A stretch of 64,000 bases of DNA from assembly GCA_003116995.1 (NCBI GenBank), contig BDSL01000007.1, positions 1 through 64,000 on the forward strand, in the 5' to 3' direction. The notes beneath the pieces were generated by a model, which saw nothing but the letters and a program-made list of their open reading frames with translations, made no database searches and was not told where the DNA came from. Below are positions 58,276-64,000 of the stretch, piece by piece (the first letter of the stretch is position 1; every line of letters begins with the position of its first letter). Source of the DNA: Yamagishiella unicocca (taxonomy: Eukaryota; Chlorophyta; Chlorophyceae; Chlamydomonadales; Volvocaceae). Both the position numbers and the translations under genes were made by a program.

Positions 58276-61200
58276 ATGGCTGTGCACGCGGGGAGCTGCG
58301 AAGTTTTGGTGGGCGCCGGCCTCCGCATGGAGGCGCGCTGACGCGTGCGATCTGAGGCATGCACGGGACATGGTGCACGCGGTGCGTGCGATGCTCTGGC
58401 CGACGCCGTGAGGTGTCCGCAGCGCTTAACCCTTAGGGTGCCCACGCGCCCGCAAGCTCGATGGCATGTAGGCTTGGTGCTTGGTTGCCTATCTGATGTG
58501 GCTCTGAGGTTATCCCTGCTGATCGAGTGTACGTCTGTGGCTGCGTAGGATTGGATCCTACTTGGATTGGATCCGGGCTCTACTCGGCGCCGGCTCGGGT
58601 GGTGAAGACTGTCTTAGCAGGACTTTCGAAGCGCGCACGCATACGGCAATTGCGTTTACTGTAGCGTTGTGAGACAACTGCTCCAGGACAGGCTCCTTCA
58701 CCCTGTCTTTGTCTGCATCTGCAAAGGACGGAACGGAACTTTAGCCGTTTGTTTTTGCGGACATGTTCGGACGAAGATGTACGGTACCGGTAGTTATCGA
58801 TTTGTGTCACTCCACGATCGCGACCGTACTCGCCCCGCCGGCTGCAGTGATGCACCACCCAGACTAGCTAATCTTCACCGTTCCCCCCATGCGGGGGGGG
58901 GTCTTCGGCCACTGCAATTGAGGGTTGGCATTATGTCTGTAGCGAATTGTTCTCAGGGGTAGCGCTGTCATACATGGCAGTGGGGGTTGATGCCTGATGC
59001 GATTAGCGCACGAGGTTCATGCTTCCGAGTCGTAGTCAGTAGCTCGCCGATGTGCTTCTCGTATTAAGTGCTGCCTATGCAGGGGGTGTGCATTCCGCTG
59101 TTTTCTAGTCAGTTCCAGCTCAGCAACAGCACTGATGTGAGTAAATTTGGTCCAGGCATGGTTCCCTAGGTGGCAGACCTGCGGCAAGTGGTTGCAATTC
59201 TGGCTCGGCTTGTTGCTTTTACACAGTGTTATTAGTCGCAGTGGATGCCTTCGTCCGCGGTTAAACGGGACGGCTGCGTGGTTTTAGGGCCTCTTGGCTC
59301 CCCGCTTTATGGTCCGGCTTCCGCTATAAGTTGCTAGGTAGGCAATAGGCCCGTTTCGAGCTCTGGCCCACAGCCCACAGCGCTGTGATCACGTCGTACT
59401 GTATGGGTTTGGCGCTCATCCGGCTGTCGCGTTGTTTTGTCGTATGTAAATAAATCTTGCTGTACCGGCGCAAAACGTGGCAAGAAAGTTTTACAAATTG
59501 GATTTATGTTGTATCAGCGTTAAGTTTCGTGCACCTGCCTGTATAACTTGTCTTTGGCCACGATTCCCGGTCCCGCTGATCAACACGGGTGGTAAGGTTT
59601 GTCGCAGCACCGTCCCCAAAACACAACGGCCGGGGTCACACCCGACATGTACCCAGCCTTACCAAGTGCAAAAGCGATTTGGGCGGCCACGTGGAATGTT
59701 ATTTATCTCCCGAGTGAGAGCTACGTGCGCTTTTGCAGCGGCGCTAACGACTTTGAGAGCGCTCTGAACCACTACCTTGCAAAACCGCAACCTTCCTAGT
59801 CCATGCCCTCTCTTTTTGGACAGCCCTAATGATACCAATTGCAGGGATGCTTTACGGCCGAATGGGGCTTGCGGAAGTTGCGCGAGTTGCGTGCGTCTTT
59901 CCTTCTCCCTCGCCGCCACCCCTATGCCGCAGAGTGTTCGGACCGGCCAACCAGAGGACCGATCTGAGCTGCTGCGCATCCAGGGCAGACCAGAGCCCGG
60001 CCCCCGCCGAGGCGGGGGCCAAACGTGGGGCCGAGGCGGGGGCTATCGCTGACTAATGTTCATGGAGCCCGTACCAAGTTTGCTGCCCATAAAACCAGTC
60101 TATCGGGTCGTGGCGGGTTAGCCTGATTTGTCGTTTCCTCCGTCGTGGTCCAGCGCTGTTGCTGCCTGTAGTATGTTATGTTGTCGTTTTTGAGCTTGAC
60201 AATGGTGATCTAGTAGCGACATTGCGGCATGGTGTCTTGCGCATGCTGGATTTGAGGTGGGTTTCAAATCTCGGCGAATAGTTTGGCAGGTGAGGGCGGA
60301 ACCGGGGGCCAGAGCAGGTTGGACGGTGCGTGTGAAAAAGCGCGAGGCCGCTGCGAAGAAGGGGCCAGGTGACGGCAAACTTTAAGCAGCAGTACTTTGA
60401 TCAAGCTTGCGCACGTATGCGGTACCTCGTGCGTACGTTGGATAGCGTGCGTAATGAGCTGGTGCTGCCTACGTGCCAGCACATGCTGTACGACACAGGA
60501 AACGCTGCGAGTGGATGAATGGTGTGCCTTTGTCCATGCCCCCTGGAGCCATCGTAACGCGATTCCCCGAACAATAACTGACGGTGAACGTGTGACGCTA
60601 GGATGAAGGCCAGTTGCACGAGGCGCAACCACCCCTACCCTGTGGCGTTATTGCGGCCGGCAGGAAGCTGATCATGCATTTCGCGCAGGCACTTTCTGCC
60701 TCATAGCCCTCCGCGTGTTAACCCTTTCCCCTCAGTCCCTGTTGACGGTATGATACACAACCAGCCAGCGGCCGGGCCATCCCACATCCTGCGTCTCTGC
60801 CTAGCGCTTGCCGTAATTAACTTCCTGCATGCCATCTACCTGCCTGCCGACCTGCGGCCATGCATGCTGCTCCTCGCTGCCCAGCCCTCAACCCCTCTTC
60901 TCTCCGGCTATATTTTCGTGCCCACCCAACCCCGCGGCCTCGCACCAGCACGCTTTTAACCTATCAGGGCACGTCTGGCTGGCACTTGGCGCTAGCACTT
61001 CGCAGCTGCTCAGGATCCCAGCCCGACTCCGGTGCCGGGTGGTTTTCCCACTACGCCCAAAATCAAACAGCCTTGTGGCCGCAGGCACCCGACTCACAGT
61101 CTCCCACCAAGCACATCTCCACGGGGCAACCAGGGGGGTCATGTCCTCGCAGCCCGCCTGCACTCCTGGCGCTGGTCCACTCCCCACCCATTGTTCCTTG

Positions 61201-61597
61201 TGCTCGTCCGCCACCACTCCGTCCAAAGCGCACGCTTTCAAGCATACGAGCCGCACACGGCTGCTGCGGCGCCCCTCCCCGCCCAAGTGTCACCCCTGCT
61301 GCGGCGCACCGCGCATGCCGCACGCACACCCAAACCTCCTCTCGGCACGGACGCAACATGTCCGCTCCGGCCGGAAATGGCATTGGCACTGCCATCCAGT
61401 GCTTTCCGGCGTAACACAATGCTCGGGTGGCAGAGGGGGAGGGCCGCCCCGCCCGTACGACATACATTCCCGACACATACCCACTCCCACGAATCCCGCC
61501 GAACGTCACACGCCTGGCGCACGTTAGTCTCATCTTCTCCTCGGTCCTCGACATCCAACCGCTCCCAAGCGCTTACACCGACAGCGCCTCGTCACGA
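58276..61597. other. Convergent intergenic region
   Basis: It lies between the 3' end of pherophorin 5 and the 3' end of the minus-strand gene. Open frames at 59.5-60.1 kb and 60.8-61.9 kb lack recognisable motifs, and the latter run antisense to the last exon of the minus-strand gene. I do not support a gene here. Confidence 0.5.
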
Positions 61598-63967
61598 TCA
61601 GCGCCTCATGGTCGCCAACCGCGAGCCTCCACGCGGACCTCGCGGCGGCGTGGGTGCTATGCGCTTGTTGGCGGGGCCAGTGCCGGTGCCGGTGCCGGCC
61701 GCAGTGGCGGCAGCAGCAGCAGCAGCACCAGCAGCGGCGGCTGCGGCGGCTGCAGGTGCCGCGGCCGCCTTGCCCGCCGCCGTCTTGGTCTTCTTGGCCG
61801 CGCCGCCCTGCTGGATCGGGTCCGCGACGTACGACGCCTTCCGTACCCTGCATTACAGACCACGGCCAACCGCTTTCAGGACTGCTGTATTAGGACCAGC
61901 TGAGTGCTGAACCGAATAGACTGTGCGGCGCCGCCGCTGGTTGGCCTGATGAATGGGCCACGCTGATGCCAGCATGCGGGTGAGCGCACGAAAGGAACAC
62001 GACGACTACGCGACCGCTTCGCGCGCCTGCTGCGTTCTATTAGCAACGCAGGCGCATGCACGGCTATGGTCTCAGGTATGCGGCTGTCTCCCGCACGCAC
62101 TTGTGACGTTTACCGCTACAAGCAGCACGCCACGACTATACCGGTACCCGATTTCCGGCCCCACGACCTCATCACCAACTATTGGGCGCCATCTGGGCCG
62201 CCAGGCGGTCCACGCTCCCACCTACGACGATCTCCAGCGCGCTGTGCCCGACATCCACACACCTGCCACCCCGGTTGCGCTCCTGCCCCGACTGCTGGCT
62301 GTCAACGATGTAGACGTTGGGCTCGTCCGCCGGAGCAACATCGGCAGCAGCGTCACGACCGCCTGCTGCCCGCCTGTTGCGGGGGCCGCCAGCCGCCTCC
62401 GCAGAGCCGGTCAACTCGTCACCTGGCGGGGGCGGTGAGGCGGGTGCGTAGCAATGGCGGTTGGGATGAGGTACCGAGGACGCAAGATCGGTCAGTACCG
62501 GTTGCTGCCACGAGGCTCGTTCTGGAGAGGAGGTTGTATGGAGGTATGCTACCGTAACCTAGCTGGAGAACGCACACACTGGTACATGGGTGGCCGCTGC
62601 TGGTTGCAGGCAAGTGCTCGCGAGGCCCTGACTGCTCGTGGGCATGCAGCCAGAAAACCCATGTGCCCATGTGCCCATGTGCCCATGTGCCCATGTGCCC
62701 ATGTGCCCATGTGCGCATGTGCCCATGTGCCCATGTGCGCATGTGCGCATGTGCCCACATGAGCGCTCCTCGCTGCGTTCATCGCTGCGCCCCGGAGATG
62801 ACGCAACACGGGGCCTCCACGCACCCACCGGCCGGCGCGCTCTCCATCCTCCCGCCGCGGCTGTCCCGCTCCTGCGCCTGGTCGCGAGGAGCAATCCGGT
62901 CGTCCCCGGGTGCCGCTGCGTCCCGCAGCACCCCACCAGCTGAGGCACCCATGGTCAGTCCGTCCAGGCGCTCCGTCAACATCGCGGCCGCATCGTCGGG
63001 CGCCTCCTTCTGCCTCCTCTGCCCGTTCACTGGGGCCTTGCCGCCCTCTCCGGCAGCCACGGCCGAAGCGTCTTTCGCGGCCGGTGGCGCAGACTGGGCG
63101 TCGCCCTGGTGGGGGGGAAAGAGGGAACGCGGGAGGGAAGGCGTGGGGTATGTTGGATAGGGCATTAACGTGGCGCTTTGATGTGGCAGAAGTAGGGAGG
63201 CGATGAGGTAGCGCACGTGATTAAACAGTCCCCCGTGCGGCAACGCCGTACTGCAAAATAAGGTCCAATAGACACGACTTGGAGAACGAACCCTGCTGCC
63301 ATACCGTATGTGCTACCACAAGTTTACCCCACAGGAACCCTGCTGTCAGGTGCGCAACCTTAAGTCGTTCGCCCCCTCCACAAACGGACTGTGCCCATGT
63401 CACCAGCTCTCCTAACCCCTAAACCATACTGGCAGCATCGACACGGCAACCGCACCTTCTGATGCTGCTGCGACGGCGGTAGCGGCGGTGGCGCAATGAC
63501 CCGGTACGTCTTCCTCGCGCCAGGCACCGCCACCAGGAGCCCCTGCGCCGTGAGCCGCCCCACGTAACCGCCCAGTGCCCCCTGAGACATGGAGGCGAAC
63601 TGCCGGCCCATCTGACGCAGGCTGACCTGCAGTGACGGCGGTCGGAACGGAGTGAGTGCAGGGCAGGGGAGGTGGGATTCGACGCGAAAGGCTGGGCCGA
63701 TGGGCGGTATTGAGCGTGGCTTTGACAGAGTGGGGGCTGTTGCGACCTGGACGGCTTCGTTGGGGTGCTCTGCGGAGGGTCAAGTCGTACAACGGGGGGT
63801 CAGGTGTTGGGCGCTACCTGTTCCCCTCAAGTAGTGTCCGGCCACCTGCCACCGACCACGACAAGAACCCTGCAGGCCCCAACAACCCTGCAGGCCCCGC
63901 CACACCTCTGCCGCCTCACCTGGCTGCGGCCCCGCACGTACTCACACACCGCTACGTAGTCCTCGGC
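61598..63967 (-). CDS. C-terminal part of a winged-helix-like protein (5' end off the window)
   Basis: Minus-strand exons in coding order: 63967-63920, 63626-63456, 63105-62829, 62422-62263, 61847-61598 (TGA). All are GT-AG and all phases match. The first two exons read AEDYVAVCEYVRGRSQ then VSLRQMGRQFASMSQGALGG, YVGRLTAQGLLVAVPG and ARKTYRVIAPPP. This helix-helix-helix-wing spacing resembles a winged-helix DNA-binding or protein-binding fold. The middle exons are low-complexity and charged. The end has NVYIVDSQQSGQE, RVRKASYVADPIQQ, a lysine-rich patch, about 20 mostly alanine residues and a basic C-terminus. A nuclear or chromatin role is likely. A HORMA-domain meiotic axis protein (Hop1/ASY1 type) with its C-terminal closure motif is one possibility, but the diagnostic HORMA domain would lie outside the window. 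Confidence 0.75.
62657..62761. repeat. 8-bp tandem repeat in an intron of the minus-strand gene
   Basis: About thirteen copies of CCCATGTG with some GCGCATGTG variants. It lies in the intron between 62829 and 62422. Confidence 0.9.
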
Positions 63968-64000
63968 CTGAAGGGGAAGGTAAGGGTGAGTTCGGTGTGG

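Noticed and set aside
60829..61910. Long plus-strand open frames near the right end
   Set aside because: They overlap, antisense, the last exon of the minus-strand gene, whose splice phases agree over five exons. The alanine-rich part is the reverse reading of its polyalanine stretch or low complexity.
62638..62960. Frames reading HVPMCPCAHVPMC and the reverse HMGTWAHGHMGTW
   Set aside because: Translations of the 8-bp CCCATGTG repeat, which lies inside an intron of the minus-strand gene.
1..64000. CRISPR arrays, bacterial operons, tRNA or rRNA genes
   Set aside because: Tandem repeats here are contiguous without spacers. No ribosomal sequence or tRNA cloverleaf was recognised, and gene structure is plainly eukaryotic nuclear.

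Overview
The window looks like nuclear DNA of a volvocine green alga, most like the Volvox/Eudorina grade. The reasons are intron-rich genes with GT-AG junctions, TGTAA-type polyadenylation signals, moderate GC content outside the proline-coding tracts, and above all a same-strand array of pherophorin genes. Pherophorins are hydroxyproline-rich glycoproteins of the extracellular matrix. I inferred all exon structures by eye from splice sites, codon phase and comparison between the paralogues; no transcript or database evidence was available.

Layout. Pherophorin 1 (3' part only) occupies 1-1589. A retroelement-littered spacer follows to 7941. Pherophorin 2 (7942-19067) encodes about 2135 residues, of which about 1370 form one proline tract. 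From 19.1 to 30.8 kb the array is interrupted by retrotransposon-like fragments and by a divergent pair of unrecognised genes for predicted membrane proteins (minus strand 22514-23167; plus strand 23735-25994). Pherophorin 3 (30788-35530) is the most regular member. Pherophorin 4 (40522-46115) carries three near-identical 615-bp internal repeats and has lost part of its C-terminal module. Pherophorin 5 (50764-58074) is complete apart from an apparent one-base frameshift in its proline linker. At the right edge a minus-strand gene (61598 to beyond 63967) encodes the C-terminal part of a protein with a winged-helix-like segment, a polyalanine stretch and a basic RKASYVADPIQQ motif.

Common plan of the pherophorins. 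A short first exon encodes a signal peptide and ends in phase 1. Five small exons then encode the cysteine-rich N-terminal module. One large exon holds the end of that module, the proline-rich linker and the first half of the C-terminal module. Four or five small exons complete the C-terminal module and end in a CCPAN-type tail. Departures from this plan are the main points of interest: a duplicated half-module in gene 2, an amplified half-module and lost exons in gene 4, and two missing introns in gene 1. The products are expected to be secreted, hydroxylated on proline, glycosylated and built into the extracellular matrix.

Repeats. A retrotransposon-like family ends in a conserved terminus containing TGTAA and appears in many fragments on both strands. 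There are also CTAG-rich blocks, several strong palindromes and assorted tandem repeats.
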